Assembly: GCF_026262505.1 (NCBI RefSeq)
Contig: NC_067206.1
Span: 11,489,507 to 11,553,506 of the forward strand
DNA: 64,000 nt
Origin: Trichomonas vaginalis G3
Taxonomy: Eukaryota > Parabasalia > Trichomonadida > Trichomonadidae
Reading direction: 5' to 3'
Positions 49,025-59,338 of this stretch are shown piece by piece. The position numbers were made by a program, and so were the translations under genes. Numbering within the stretch: position 1 is the stretch's first letter; the number at the start of each line of letters is the position of its first letter. Under the pieces are notes generated by a model. The model was given only the letters and a program-made list of their open reading frames with translations, had not been told where the DNA came from and ran no database searches.

Positions 49025-50920
49025 TCAGATTTGGCACCTAGTGAAAATAGAAGTCTCGTTATCATCAGAAATGGATTCATTATCATGATTTTCACCAGGA
49101 GCAATAAGCTGTTTCCCTAGTTCAGAATGTCCTTGATTCCATGTTGAATAATAAAGAGGAGAATTTCCAGATTTAGATCTGGCAGTTATATCTGCACCAT
49201 GTGAAATAAGGAGCTTCATTATTTCTTCATCTTTATGAAATGCTGCATTATGAAGAGGGGTTTCTCCGAATTCATCTCTAGCATTTGTATCCGCACCATG
49301 TGAAAAAAGAAATTCTGCTATTTCTTTGCTATGAGACATTGCTGCAAAATGAAGAGCGGTATTTCCATCTTCATCTTTTTCATTGATGTCTGCGCCGTGT
49401 GAAATAAGTAGTTCTGCTGTTTCTGTGCTTTTATTATTTGCTGCTTCATGAAGAGGCGTTTTACCCTTTTTATCTTTAGCATTGATATCTGCGCCATGAG
49501 AAATAAGCATTTCTGCTAATTCTTTTCTATTACTGTATGCTGCTAGATGAAGAGTGGTTCTTCCGTCCTTATCTTTAGCATTGATATCTGCACCATGTGA
49601 AATAAGAAACTCTGCTATTTCTTTGCAATTGTGCGTTGTTGTTTCGTGAAGAGGTGTATATTCACGATAATTTTTAGCCATTACATTCGCCCCGTGTAAA
49701 ATAAGAAATTCTGCGATTTCTTTACTATTTTGATAGGCTGCATAATGAAGAGCGGTTTTTTCATTTATATTTTTTTCATCGATATTCTTGCAATGTAAAA
49801 CAAGAAGTTCGGCTGTTTCTTTGCTATTACATTCTGCTGCAATATGAAGAGGGGTTTTTCTATAACAACTGCATTCAGCACCAATATTTGCACCATGTGA
49901 AATAAGAATTTCTGCAGTTTCTTTGCTATTACATTCTGCTGCAATATGAAGTGCGTTTTTTTTATCATCATTTTCAGAATATATTTTTGCACCATGTGAA
50001 ATCAAATATTCACAAAGTTTAACATCAAAGAACCTTGGTGAATAAACCAAACACATATTAAAATCATGTGTTTGATCTAAATAAACTAAAAATGCATGAG
50101 GATTGCTGAACTCCGTACAATATTCCAAATTAATTTTAATGTTGTATTCATTCATTAAGAATGTAACAAAATCAATGTTGTGTGAAATAATTGCATATTT
50201 CATGCAATCTTTATTTGGTTTCTGATATTTCAAACATTCGCTCATGATCTCTGGATTTCCACTTAAAAATGAAAATTCGAGACATAATTTGGTTATTTCT
50301 GAGTTAAATTTTGTTCTTAAAAACTTGAAACAATTGACTGATCCATGATAACAACACAGCTCAAGGAGTGATAGCTTATCGACAGGATATAAGTCGTTAG
50401 CTATTTTTTGTTTGTGATCAAAACCTTCTCTTTCCGTGAATGATATAAATAAATTTTTATCATCATCCATAATAGCTTTGCCTGTTGTGTTTTCTTCATG
50501 AACGTTTGTATCAATATCTTGATGCTTTTTAAAATGTTCTGTGCCACATTCTTCTAGCAATATTCCATATTCTTTGTAAAAGAGATATTCAAAACAAACA
50601 TTGACATTTTTTATAATTTTGGGATGAAAATCATCATATATTTGCTTAACTAATTGTAAATATGACTTAATGCAGCGATTATTATATGTATACAATCGTG
50701 ATATGATTGCTATTATGGTTTGTGGAAGATATTTCTTTGTTTTAAGCAAATTCGTTTTGAACATATTGTAAATTGATTTTCTCTCTTCTGCATTGTTCGT
50801 TTTTAATTGATATAATGCATTAAAAGAGTCAATATAATCTTTAAGGATATCCATCAATTCATCGAGTTGAATTGGAAGATCTCTAAGGCCTGACATTAAA
50901 AAATCTAAAAAAAAAGTCAT
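49025..50920 (-). CDS. ankyrin-repeat protein of the expanded T. vaginalis family
   Basis: A 631-residue protein. The N-terminal about 280 residues follow the family pattern (KDYIDSFNALYQLKTNNAEE, YLFYKEYGILLEE, LLELCCYHGSVNCFKFLRTK, MKYAIISHNIDFVTFLMNEY; the DUF3447 type). From about residue 320 there are nine to ten ankyrin repeats of 33 residues with the ETAELLISHGADINAKD consensus. Hundreds of paralogues exist in T. vaginalis; they may serve as binding scaffolds. ATG at 50920, with a second in-frame ATG eight codons in (MSGLRDLPIQ) that could be the real start. It looks whole. Confidence 0.9.
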   Translation of the reverse strand: MTFFLDFLMSGLRDLPIQLDELMDILKDYIDSFNALYQLKTNNAEERKSIYNMFKTNLLKTKKYLPQTIIAIISRLYTYNNRCIKSYLQLVKQIYDDFHPKIIKNVNVCFEYLFYKEYGILLEECGTEHFKKHQDIDTNVHEENTTGKAIMDDDKNLFISFTEREGFDHKQKIANDLYPVDKLSLLELCCYHGSVNCFKFLRTKFNSEITKLCLEFSFLSGNPEIMSECLKYQKPNKDCMKYAIISHNIDFVTFLMNEYNIKINLEYCTEFSNPHAFLVYLDQTHDFNMCLVYSPRFFDVKLCEYLISHGAKIYSENDDKKNALHIAAECNSKETAEILISHGANIGAECSCYRKTPLHIAAECNSKETAELLVLHCKNIDEKNINEKTALHYAAYQNSKEIAEFLILHGANVMAKNYREYTPLHETTTHNCKEIAEFLISHGADINAKDKDGRTTLHLAAYSNRKELAEMLISHGADINAKDKKGKTPLHEAANNKSTETAELLISHGADINEKDEDGNTALHFAAMSHSKEIAEFLFSHGADTNARDEFGETPLHNAAFHKDEEIMKLLISHGADITARSKSGNSPLYYSTWNQGHSELGKQLIAPGENHDNESISDDNETSIFTRCQI

Positions 50921-51050
50921 TATTATGCACTTCGTTTGGAGAAAAATCTTATTTTGGGGAAAATTTAGATTATATGAATGAGCTTCTGATGCTTGATTTT
51001 GTGGAGGGAGAGAGGAAAAAACTTTTTCTAAAAATTAACGTTTAAAATTT

Positions 51051-52580
51051 ATGTTGTCTGATTCTAATTTATTTTCTTCTGGTGGTGGGAATAAAATACC
51101 TAAAAAAGATAGTAAACATAATCTTTCTGTAGGTGTTTCTGATGATAGTGATGAAATTTCTCCAGAAGTCGCTTCAGATGAAGAAAGTGCATCAAAAAAC
51201 AATTATTTGAAAACTGATCCTGTACATGAATCTGATAGGATTCCAGAACTGGATTCTACTTCAAGCATCAAATCAGGAAAAAATAAGGAACAAAAGAAAA
51301 ATAAAAAGTCAAGCGATATTGATTCAGAAAATCAAGTAGTAAAAATACAGAAAAGTTCATCTTCAGAATCTATTAAAGTTGAAGATGAAATAAGTTCTGA
51401 AAATAAAGATCCTAATGAAAATAAACCAGATATAGGAAAAGAAAAGAGCGATTATGAAGATCACAATTCAATTTCTCCGAATAAAAGTAGTGATTCTGAG
51501 GCGATTGATTCGCAGAAACAATCTAAAATACAACAAAATGAAATTTCAGATAAAAATAACAATGAAAACAACAAAGATCAAAATGATAAAGACAAATCAT
51601 CACATAGCGATACATTTATTACAGATAAAGAAGAAAAATCAGAAAAGAAAGGGGAATCTAAAAAGAAGAAGAAATCGTCTTCTTCTTCATCCTCTTCGTC
51701 TTCATCTTCCTCTTCCTCTGACTCAGATAAGAAAAAGAAAGACAAGAAAAAAGATAAAAAGAAAAAAGAAAAAGAAAATAAGCCAGATGAGAAAGAAAAC
51801 AAATCAGAAGCAGGAGACTTACAAAATGAAAGTGAGAAAAGTGAAAAGAAAGATAAATCTGAATTTGAAGATTTGAAAGAAGAAAATAAACCAGAATCTG
51901 ATAAAGAAAAGAGTATCAAACAAGAGAGTGATAATTCTAAATCAGATAAAGATAAATCTTCTGAAAAAGATAAAAATTCAGAATCTGAAAAATCGGATCG
52001 TAAAAAAGAGAAGGTGTCATCTGATAAAGGAAAAGAGGATAAATCTGATATTGATGAGAAGCATGACTCTGATTCAGTAAAATTAGCAAAATCAGACAAA
52101 TCAAGTTCAGATTCGGAGAAAAAGTCAGAGAAAAGCAAGTCTTCTTCATCATCCTCTTCTTCTTCATCTGATTCTGACTCAAGCAAAAAGAAAAATAAAA
52201 AATCAGATTCAGATAAAAAAGAAATATCATCTTCAAAAGAAAGTAGAGACAATGATGAAAAACCTCGCGATATTCCGAAGTCAAATTCAAACCCTTCTGT
52301 GAAATTAAAGAAAGATAATAATTCTTCTGCCTCAGAAGGATTTCATTCCCCAAAGCAATCGCCAATAAAAGAAGAAACCAAGGGAGAGATCAAGGAATTT
52401 GAAATATTGGCAGTTCAGGCAGAAACAACTGAATATAATGATACCGGAGAAGAGCCAACACCATTTAAATATGAAGAAGCATATATGACTACAAAGCCGA
52501 AGATAAATACTGCTGTTGCTATGCAAAACCAGCAACATCAACCTAAATCAGTTCATTCAAAAGCTTGTTTATTGATCTAA
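51051..52580 (+). CDS. acidic Ser/Lys-rich protein with a C-terminal CaaX motif
   Basis: A 509-residue low-complexity protein (Ser, Lys, Asp, Glu, Asn) with two poly-Ser tracts followed by acidic-Lys stretches, near residues 205-225 and 365-380. Residues 435-509 are less repetitive. It ends KACLLI, a canonical CaaX box; a final Ile would favour geranylgeranylation, so the protein may be membrane-tethered even though its body looks like a nuclear SR-type or phospho-rich protein. Function unknown. The repetitive codons also open a long antisense frame (51578-52252) that is not a gene. Confidence 0.7.
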   Translation: MLSDSNLFSSGGGNKIPKKDSKHNLSVGVSDDSDEISPEVASDEESASKNNYLKTDPVHESDRIPELDSTSSIKSGKNKEQKKNKKSSDIDSENQVVKIQKSSSSESIKVEDEISSENKDPNENKPDIGKEKSDYEDHNSISPNKSSDSEAIDSQKQSKIQQNEISDKNNNENNKDQNDKDKSSHSDTFITDKEEKSEKKGESKKKKKSSSSSSSSSSSSSSSDSDKKKKDKKKDKKKKEKENKPDEKENKSEAGDLQNESEKSEKKDKSEFEDLKEENKPESDKEKSIKQESDNSKSDKDKSSEKDKNSESEKSDRKKEKVSSDKGKEDKSDIDEKHDSDSVKLAKSDKSSSDSEKKSEKSKSSSSSSSSSSDSDSSKKKNKKSDSDKKEISSSKESRDNDEKPRDIPKSNSNPSVKLKKDNNSSASEGFHSPKQSPIKEETKGEIKEFEILAVQAETTEYNDTGEEPTPFKYEEAYMTTKPKINTAVAMQNQQHQPKSVHSKACLLI

Positions 52581-52799
52581 TATTTGTTATATAAAAAATG
52601 TGTTTTTATGTGATCTTCTTTGTCTATTTTTTTGTTGCTGAGATCTAAATTGAAAGATCTTTTCGTGTCCGGATGTTGAAAAAAGTGTCAAGCGGGATAT
52701 CATTCAATTTAAAAATCACATAATATTGTTATTCATAACAATCTAAGTATATGTGACTCCTAAAATTTTTGATTGTGAAGAAAATAATCGTTAAAATCA

Positions 52800-54050
52800 A
52801 TGACTGATGATTCTTATACGTTTTCAGACCTTGGCCTTTGCCAGCCGATGGTAGATGCATGCAAAAGCCTTGGTTGGAAGTATCCAATGCCAATTCAAAT
52901 AAAAACGATCCCTCCAGCCATTGAAAAGAAGGACATTTGTGGTACTGCAGAGACTGGTTCAGGTAAAACTGGCGCATATATGCTCCCCATTTTCCATCAC
53001 ATGTGGGAAAACCCTCACAGCTTCTTTGCCCTTGTTTTTGCGCCAACTCGTGAATTAGCAACTCAAATCGATCATGTTACAAGAGATATTGGCAAAGATA
53101 TCAAAGTCAGAGTCTGCACAATCATCGGTGGCGTTGATGAAGATTCGCAGGTCAAAGCTCTGAAAGCACAGCCACACGTTGTTGTAGCCACACCAGGCCG
53201 TCTTGCACGCCTTATTAGAAATAATCCGAAGGTAATACCATTAAACAAGGTCGAGTGCCTTGTTTTCGATGAAGCCGATAACATGTTACGTGAACCTTCA
53301 TTTCAGACAGATATTCAATTAATTCTTAGCAAATTAAACTCCACTCACCAAACATACCTGTTTTCTGCTACAATGCCCGAAGAAATCGAGCAACTTGCCA
53401 AGCAAACAATGTCTGATCCAGTAAGATTATCGCTTACATCTGTAAATACAGTTGCACGCACACTTACAGAGCATCTTGTCATCTCCGAGACAGGAAAGAA
53501 GGAAGCCACACTTGTTGCTCTAATGAATCAATATCCTGACAAACAAACTATTATTTTTGTTGGTTCCTGCAAAACCGCAACCATTATTTCTACATTACTG
53601 AGCAACCTCAACTTCAGAACAATCGTTTACCACGGCCAACTCCCACAACGCGAAAGAATCAACGCAATTGATAGATTTAAGAACGGAGATTACCGAGTCC
53701 TTGTCGCTACAAATGTTGGTTCACGTGGTCTCGATGTTCCTCACGTGGATTTAGTCATTAACTACGAACTTCCAGAAGAACATGAAGAATACATCCACAG
53801 AGTCGGAAGAGCCGGCCGTGCAGAGAGATCTGGTGTTGCAGTGACAATAATTACTGCCAATGAAGTTGTTGGCTATATCAGACTTGAAAATTTCCTCAAG
53901 AAGAAGATTCCTAAAAAAGACATTCCCCTTGAGAAGATTGAAGAGGTCACAGAAAAAGTGGAGCTGGCCAAGAGAGTCGCTGTTGAGAAGTATAAGGAAA
54001 TGAAGAAGAAGCAAGCTCAGAAGAAGAAAGAGAAAGCTCGTAGAGAATAA
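52800..54050 (+). CDS. DEAD-box RNA helicase, DDX47/Rrp3-like
   Basis: A 416-residue helicase. Q-motif GWKYPMPIQ (25-33), motif I AETGSGKT (50-57), Ia PTRELA (82-87), GG, TPGR, II DEAD (VFDEADNML), III SAT, IV IIFVGS, V TNVGSRGLDVP and VI HRVGRAGR are all present in order. FSDLGLCQPMVDACKSLGW and the ALVFAPTRELA context fit Rrp3/DDX47, which acts in 18S rRNA maturation. The C-terminus is a Lys-rich helix (KKKQAQKKKEKARRE). The stop is followed by TAAA-like sequence. Confidence 0.9.
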   Translation: MTDDSYTFSDLGLCQPMVDACKSLGWKYPMPIQIKTIPPAIEKKDICGTAETGSGKTGAYMLPIFHHMWENPHSFFALVFAPTRELATQIDHVTRDIGKDIKVRVCTIIGGVDEDSQVKALKAQPHVVVATPGRLARLIRNNPKVIPLNKVECLVFDEADNMLREPSFQTDIQLILSKLNSTHQTYLFSATMPEEIEQLAKQTMSDPVRLSLTSVNTVARTLTEHLVISETGKKEATLVALMNQYPDKQTIIFVGSCKTATIISTLLSNLNFRTIVYHGQLPQRERINAIDRFKNGDYRVLVATNVGSRGLDVPHVDLVINYELPEEHEEYIHRVGRAGRAERSGVAVTIITANEVVGYIRLENFLKKKIPKKDIPLEKIEEVTEKVELAKRVAVEKYKEMKKKQAQKKKEKARRE

Positions 54051-54201
54051 AGATTTAAATGTTATTTTTAAATATATATTAAGTCACTTGTCTGGATTTA
54101 AGCTTCTTAGAAAAATGTATATTTTTTTTTTTAGTTATTTAGTATTATTATCAAACAATGCTTTATTTAATATTGAATGTAAGTTGATTTCTCGAATGAT
54201 A

Positions 54202-54483
54202 TTAAATATGGATGTTAGGAATTGGATGCACCATTCCAACGCATTCTCCTCTGAGAAGAGAAGTGCCTAAAGGAACTCGGGTATTTTCTTTTGGATAAAC
54301 TTCATACGAATCACCTAGAACTAAGTTCATATATTCATCAAAACCTAAAAGATTTCCTTCCATGTACATTTTTGAGTTATCATTTAAATGAACGCGGAGT
54401 CTTGCACGCTCTTTAAGATAACTTACATAAATTTTTAATGGTGGCTCTAAAAGATGCGTCGGATCGGCTCTTTCATGCGACAT
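54202..54483 (-). CDS. Sm protein E (core snRNP)
   Basis: A 93-residue Sm-fold protein. Sm1 is RARLRVHLNDNSKMYMEGNL then LGFDEYMNLVLGDSYEVY, and Sm2 is LGTSLLRGECVGMVHPI. GFDEYMNLVL is the SmE/SNRPE signature. It joins the heptameric ring on U1, U2, U4 and U5 snRNAs, agreeing with the few introns in trichomonads. AAAAAAGTGACAAAACAAA precedes the ATG. Confidence 0.88.
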   Translation of the reverse strand: MSHERADPTHLLEPPLKIYVSYLKERARLRVHLNDNSKMYMEGNLLGFDEYMNLVLGDSYEVYPKENTRVPLGTSLLRGECVGMVHPIPNIHI

Positions 54484-54783
54484 TTTGTTTTGTCACTTTT
54501 TTCAGCTTCTCATCACTTTGATTCATGAATATCAATGATAGAGAGCTTTTTTCATATAAAAATGTCTCCTGATGATATATAATTACCTATATATGATATT
54601 TGTTCAAGGAAAAAAATTCATTTAAAATGTTCAAAACAAAGCAAGCTGATGAGGATTAACTGAAGCTCAGAAACAAAATCAATCATTAATCTCCTTCTAG
54701 TAAAAGTCTGTTCTCATGAACATCATCTCATTTTAGAAAATATCATCAATTTATTATAATTAACAAAAAAATATAAATATAAA

Positions 54784-56016
54784 TCAGTTAATATTATTCC
54801 ATTTTGCTTTTGCAACCTTAGAACCGAACTGCATTGCTTGTTTTGGTCTTTTCGCAGCTGAATGCAAACCTAGACGTTCAGCGAGCTGTCTCAATATCCA
54901 CTTCTCTCCCTGGCCCCTTCCAAGTTCCGCTTTAAGCAAGTATTCTCTTGGAATCTTTAGACTGACATCAAGAAATGCCTTTGACATGTAAGGAGCAATG
55001 ACGAATTTTCCAGCTTGATTTGCGATCCTGTCATCTCTGCCGCCATTTCTCTCCCATAATCTATTTATGTACATGCAGACTTCTTTATCTACGTCTTCTG
55101 CGCTTTTCATGGACATGTATCCGCAGAACAATTCGTCAGGACCTAATCCAGACAAAACTGTCGGTGTTGGAGAGCGAATCAAGCCATTGTAGAGAGTCAT
55201 CGCTATATTAAGATTCATCTCTGTTGTTTCCAGTGGCATGACATTCTGTATAATCGATGGACCAAGGTTTATTAGTTCGTTTAGATCTCCGACTTCTTGA
55301 ATGAAGTTGAATTTCGTGTTAGGGAAAGCGGCAACAAGATCATTGTAACTTTGTTGTGCTGATGAATAATCAGGAGCGTTCTCATTAGCACAGAAATTGA
55401 CTAAATTTACTTCTTTCGCTCCAGCTAAGGCTTGTGCTGCAGCAAGAACTGTAGAATCAAGGCCACCGGAGAATAAAACAGTTGCGTTTGGATCTGTGGC
55501 CTTGACAATTGCTTCTTGCAGCATGTCCATTGCTTGATCAACTGTGATGCTTGGATCATCACGATGCGCTGAGTAAGGAGCAGGTTTAATGGTGCAAACA
55601 CCATTTTCAGTAAATATTGTAACTCCTGGAGGTACTTCTTTGCCTTGAATTCCGTAGGATGAAATGCAAAATGGATATTCTATGTAAAGAGCTGAAGAAA
55701 GTCCAATTATATCCTTGCTTGCAATGATTGTTTGCTTTGCTGCATCGTAAAATATGAACATATATGGAACATCTAAAATTGGTGGTTGTAAACTTGATTT
55801 ATTAGCCTGCTTGAGTTTGGAAAATAGTTCTCGTACATCATTATATAATGATTTAATAATTAAAAATCCTGTATCATCTTGAATTACTTTAAAATGTGGA
55901 TTTTTCTCGGTATTTTCTACTTCTAGTATAATATTTTGTCCTCGAAAGTTCCATTCTTTCTTACCTTGACGTCCAACTGTGATTTTGAAGCGGATTAATG
56001 GTAATTTTGCCTCCAT
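54784..56016 (-). CDS. asparagine synthetase-domain protein, ASNSD1-like
   Basis: A 410-residue protein with an N-terminal glutamine-hydrolase-like region (residues 1-150) and a C-terminal Asn-synthase fold with PP-loop VLFSGGLDSTVLAAA (near 180-194) and LSGLGPDELFCGY. It lacks an N-terminal Cys-2 nucleophile (starts MEAK), so it probably has no glutaminase activity; that and the arrangement match ASNSD1. The segment PLETTEMNLNIAMTLYNGLI is also characteristic. Substrate is uncertain. Confidence 0.8.
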   Translation of the reverse strand: MEAKLPLIRFKITVGRQGKKEWNFRGQNIILEVENTEKNPHFKVIQDDTGFLIIKSLYNDVRELFSKLKQANKSSLQPPILDVPYMFIFYDAAKQTIIASKDIIGLSSALYIEYPFCISSYGIQGKEVPPGVTIFTENGVCTIKPAPYSAHRDDPSITVDQAMDMLQEAIVKATDPNATVLFSGGLDSTVLAAAQALAGAKEVNLVNFCANENAPDYSSAQQSYNDLVAAFPNTKFNFIQEVGDLNELINLGPSIIQNVMPLETTEMNLNIAMTLYNGLIRSPTPTVLSGLGPDELFCGYMSMKSAEDVDKEVCMYINRLWERNGGRDDRIANQAGKFVIAPYMSKAFLDVSLKIPREYLLKAELGRGQGEKWILRQLAERLGLHSAAKRPKQAMQFGSKVAKAKWNNIN

Positions 56017-56137
56017 ATCAAATTTGATTTTTAAAATTTTGAAAGATTTTAGAAATATTTAACCTGAGTTAAGAGTTGCATAACTCTTTAAAGCATTTTT
56101 ATTGAGTAAAAAAGCCAAATTAATAAACAGAAAATTT

Positions 56138-58207
56138 TTATTTCTTAATACCAAGAGATTTTGAAAGTGAAACACTAATTAATTTGGAAACATCTGGATT
56201 TGCAAGGAGTTTTTGTCTTTGCGAAGGCTTTGCGCTTACGATCTTGTTTACATCTTCGATATCTTTTCCAAAAGAAAGACCAAGAGTTTCCAGCATCTGA
56301 TTTATGAATGCTAAATCAGTTCTTAGCTGTGCGCAACCTGATTCGCTGAATGAAGGAATGGCCGTTATCTCTAATAAGAAAGATTTTGCTATCAAATCAG
56401 TTGTTTTGTTCATCCACTCGCTTCTTGTCTCATCAGTCAGTGCGCTATCATTAGTCAGCAACTTAATTATCTCAAAAATACTTCTAGAAATGCCAGAAAT
56501 ATACAAAGATTCCTGAATCGGAATCGAAATCGACTCATCATCGCCAAGATCGACATCGCTCAGGTCATTATCCTCTGCCCATTCAGGTGCCGACTTCAGT
56601 TTCTCAAGCAATCTCAAGGAAGGCGCTGCCATCGCGTTAATTACCTCTTTTTCTATTTGTTCGATCATTTTGTTCGAGTTTTCACTCGAAGAATGAGACG
56701 CTGTTGGGGAAAGAGCAAGACAGGAAGACTCGTATTCGTCTATAAGAACGAGTTGCTCTTTCGCTGTCTTGTATGCCTGTATGGAAGCCTTGATTTTGCT
56801 GGCATCGTCATTTTGACTGGTTGTCACTTTTAGTTTGGCCAGATTGTTCAGAATTTCCTTTGAAGCGCCGTTTATAGCGATAGAAAGGAAGGAAGAGGAC
56901 AACCTGATGCACATGGAGATATCCGTTGAGATGTGTGATGCCCAGTTGAGTGATTTCTTCGCAATTTGAACAAATTCTGGTAATTTTGTATCAAATCCAG
57001 AAGTTGAAACAGGCATTGTAAGTGTATCAAACATGGATGACGTGGATTGCTTCATTGGACTGCCTGGCGGCTGCTTGAGGCTGTCAGAAGTGTTGCTTTT
57101 CGGTAAAACAGGAGATCCTGAAGATAACTGTGCTTCAAGATATGATTTGTATTGAGTAATGAAGTCTGTCTTGGTCTTTTTGAGTCCTTCTAATAGTTTC
57201 TGGTGGGATTTCTCCGGTAAATACCATGACGGAGGAATTTGAGCCCATGAATCTTCAAGAGCGTTGATAACGTCAACAATTTTGTCGAATTTGTTATCTT
57301 TGAGTAGTAAATTGCACTGGGATTCAATAGATGGATTGATTCCCGTAGAAATAATTTGAATAAATTGGTCATGAATGCGGGAAGTAAAAACATGGGGTGT
57401 AAGTGATAGACACCAGTTCGAAAACTCGACTACTGTCTGCAAACAGTCTTTGTAACACGGTTGAACCCAATCTAATAACTCAAGATCTCCGCTGTTGTAG
57501 TTATTGTGGATTGACTTGATGCGTGATGATATAAATTGTGTGGCAACTTCCATTTCGAGGCCTTCACTTGAGATTTGCTTGGCTAAATTGGAATTTTCAA
57601 TAAATGAAGAAGCATTTTGAGCAGAACATGCAGTAAGCATCAAATGTTTAAGTCTTTCTTCGATTGTCTGTTTGATTGATTGTAAATTCTTATTCAATGA
57701 TTCAAATTTGGAAATTAATTTTAGCGAAGAAGAGGCTTGAGAAACTCTAATGTATTGAGCACAAATATCTTTAAGTGGACCAGTATTGCATTGCTGCTGT
57801 AATTGCTGAATATCACTTTCAATGCGTATTCCGTTTTTAATAATTTCACCTGATTCTCTTAAACGATCTCTACGTGATTTAAGAGAACTAAGTTCTCCAA
57901 TCTTGTCAGGGATATTCCCTGATTTGAATTTATAGCCGCTATTTGTTAAATTTCGTAAACTTTCTGAAAGCTCATCAACGGTAGAGCCAATATGAGACAA
58001 TTTTGCCATAGATTGTGGCAATCCAGAAGTTAATGCTTTAATATTTTGATCAGCGGTTTGAGATTCATCCCTTGATTGTAGTTGAAGTTTCGTGAGAAGA
58101 GAAGAAGCGGCCTTTTCGTAATCAGATGCTGTGCCTTGTTGTGGTGCAGCTAAATTACTATTAATCCAATCAACGATATTAAAGTTATCTCCAAATACAA
58201 TTGTCAT
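56138..58207 (-). CDS. COG complex subunit 7
   Basis: A 689-residue helical protein. The first 90 residues follow COG7 closely in pattern: GDNFNIVDWINSNLAAPQ, then SSLLTKLQLQSRDESQTADQ and ALTSGLPQSM. The rest is a helical rod with a Ser/Pro linker near 375-400. COG is a vesicle-tethering complex that keeps Golgi enzymes in place. Length is near the human 770. Function assigned by pattern, with no catalytic motif to check. Confidence 0.7.
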   Translation of the reverse strand: MTIVFGDNFNIVDWINSNLAAPQQGTASDYEKAASSLLTKLQLQSRDESQTADQNIKALTSGLPQSMAKLSHIGSTVDELSESLRNLTNSGYKFKSGNIPDKIGELSSLKSRRDRLRESGEIIKNGIRIESDIQQLQQQCNTGPLKDICAQYIRVSQASSSLKLISKFESLNKNLQSIKQTIEERLKHLMLTACSAQNASSFIENSNLAKQISSEGLEMEVATQFISSRIKSIHNNYNSGDLELLDWVQPCYKDCLQTVVEFSNWCLSLTPHVFTSRIHDQFIQIISTGINPSIESQCNLLLKDNKFDKIVDVINALEDSWAQIPPSWYLPEKSHQKLLEGLKKTKTDFITQYKSYLEAQLSSGSPVLPKSNTSDSLKQPPGSPMKQSTSSMFDTLTMPVSTSGFDTKLPEFVQIAKKSLNWASHISTDISMCIRLSSSFLSIAINGASKEILNNLAKLKVTTSQNDDASKIKASIQAYKTAKEQLVLIDEYESSCLALSPTASHSSSENSNKMIEQIEKEVINAMAAPSLRLLEKLKSAPEWAEDNDLSDVDLGDDESISIPIQESLYISGISRSIFEIIKLLTNDSALTDETRSEWMNKTTDLIAKSFLLEITAIPSFSESGCAQLRTDLAFINQMLETLGLSFGKDIEDVNKIVSAKPSQRQKLLANPDVSKLISVSLSKSLGIKK

Positions 58208-58434
58208 TAAATTTTATTGGCGCTGCACGCCGATAATATGAAAATTATGATTTCATGATTTGGACTTATGATTATTTCATTAATGACTTGATTAATGTAA
58301 ACTCTTCATTAAATTATAAAGAAACTCTTGTTATCAGATTTTTTTTTGTATTCGATTTCGTAAATAATTATCAAAATGTGGAATAAGTATTTATTCATTT
58401 TATGCTCACAGATACTCAGCATATTTCGAGAAAT
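58208..58434. other. intergenic spacer
   Basis: Short AT-rich spacer between COG7 and uL22 with nothing notable. Confidence 0.5.
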
Positions 58435-58929
58435 TTACTGAGAGCGTTCCTTGATGGCGGCCTTCTCTGCAAGAACGATCTGAACGTTTGTTGGTGGAGA
58501 AGCGTATGATTTTACGCGGCCGTGAGCCTGGTGGATACGGCGCCAGCGGTACTGTGTAGCACGGTTGCATTGAACATGGGCAACAAGGACTTCGTCAACA
58601 TTAACGCCTGGCTTCTGTGGAGCACCGGCAAGAGCTGTCTTGATGAGCTTGATGTAGAGCTCAGCGCACTTGACTGGCCAGCGGGATGTTGGGCAACCCC
58701 ATTCGTGTCCCTGAGCGTGGTGTGAGATACCACCTTTATAGCGGAAGAATGGAACAGCACGCTCCTTTCTCATGACGGCTTCAAGATAAGCGATAGCATC
58801 TTGAGCCTTCATGCCCTTGATAACACGGCCTGTTTCCATCATTGGCTTGAAGTGGACGCGCTCTAAGCCTGTTGATGCCTTAAGAGCCTTGGACTCTTCA
58901 ACATTGCTGAAGGTGTAGTGTGTGCTCAT
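58435..58929 (-). CDS. RPL17: ribosomal protein uL22 (RPL17)
   Basis: A 164-residue large-subunit protein. VHFKPMMETGRVIKGMKAQD, VPFFRYKGGISHHAQGHEWG, RWPVKCAELYIKLIKTA and RRIHQAHGRVKSYASPPTNV are clear eukaryotic uL22 signatures. It lines the peptide exit tunnel. The ATG at 58929 follows CTGCCTTTTTCATTGAAATC on the minus strand, a pyrimidine-rich leader with an Inr-like TCATT. Strong codon bias. Confidence 0.96.
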   Translation of the reverse strand: MSTHYTFSNVEESKALKASTGLERVHFKPMMETGRVIKGMKAQDAIAYLEAVMRKERAVPFFRYKGGISHHAQGHEWGCPTSRWPVKCAELYIKLIKTALAGAPQKPGVNVDEVLVAHVQCNRATQYRWRRIHQAHGRVKSYASPPTNVQIVLAEKAAIKERSQ

Positions 58930-59338
58930 AAGATTTCAATGAAAAAGGCAGGCCAAGACGTTCGGACGATAAGTTTTTCATGTCACATGACTGGGACCTC
59001 GAAAATATTCCGCGTTTTTTAAGACAATTGCGCATAAATATGTTAGGTACAGCTATCTTTGATTCACAATATTGCCAAAATTTTGTAAAATTAATTTGCA
59101 TTCTTTCATTTCCAGGAATTCAGGTATAAATTCTTGTTCGACATGACCTACATTGCCAATAAACTGTGAGGATTATTGCCAGAGGCAACTTAATAGGTTT
59201 AATGGCTTTGAAGATATTTTAAAAAAATCATCAGTGATCTCATCCTTCTTTTTGCAGTAAAGAAATATAGCAAATTTAGTAGTAAACAGATTATTAAAGT
59301 TTTATTTATATAAATAAAGTTAAGCACATACATGAAAA
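58930..59338. other. intergenic region, no gene seen
   Basis: About 400 bases between two minus-strand genes, AT-rich. It must contain the uL22 promoter at its left edge. Confidence 0.5.

Noticed and set aside
51578-52252. Long antisense frame (224 codons, Ser/Phe/Leu/Glu-rich)
   Set aside because: It is the mirror of the repetitive Ser/Lys/Asp codons of the sense gene; composition explains it.
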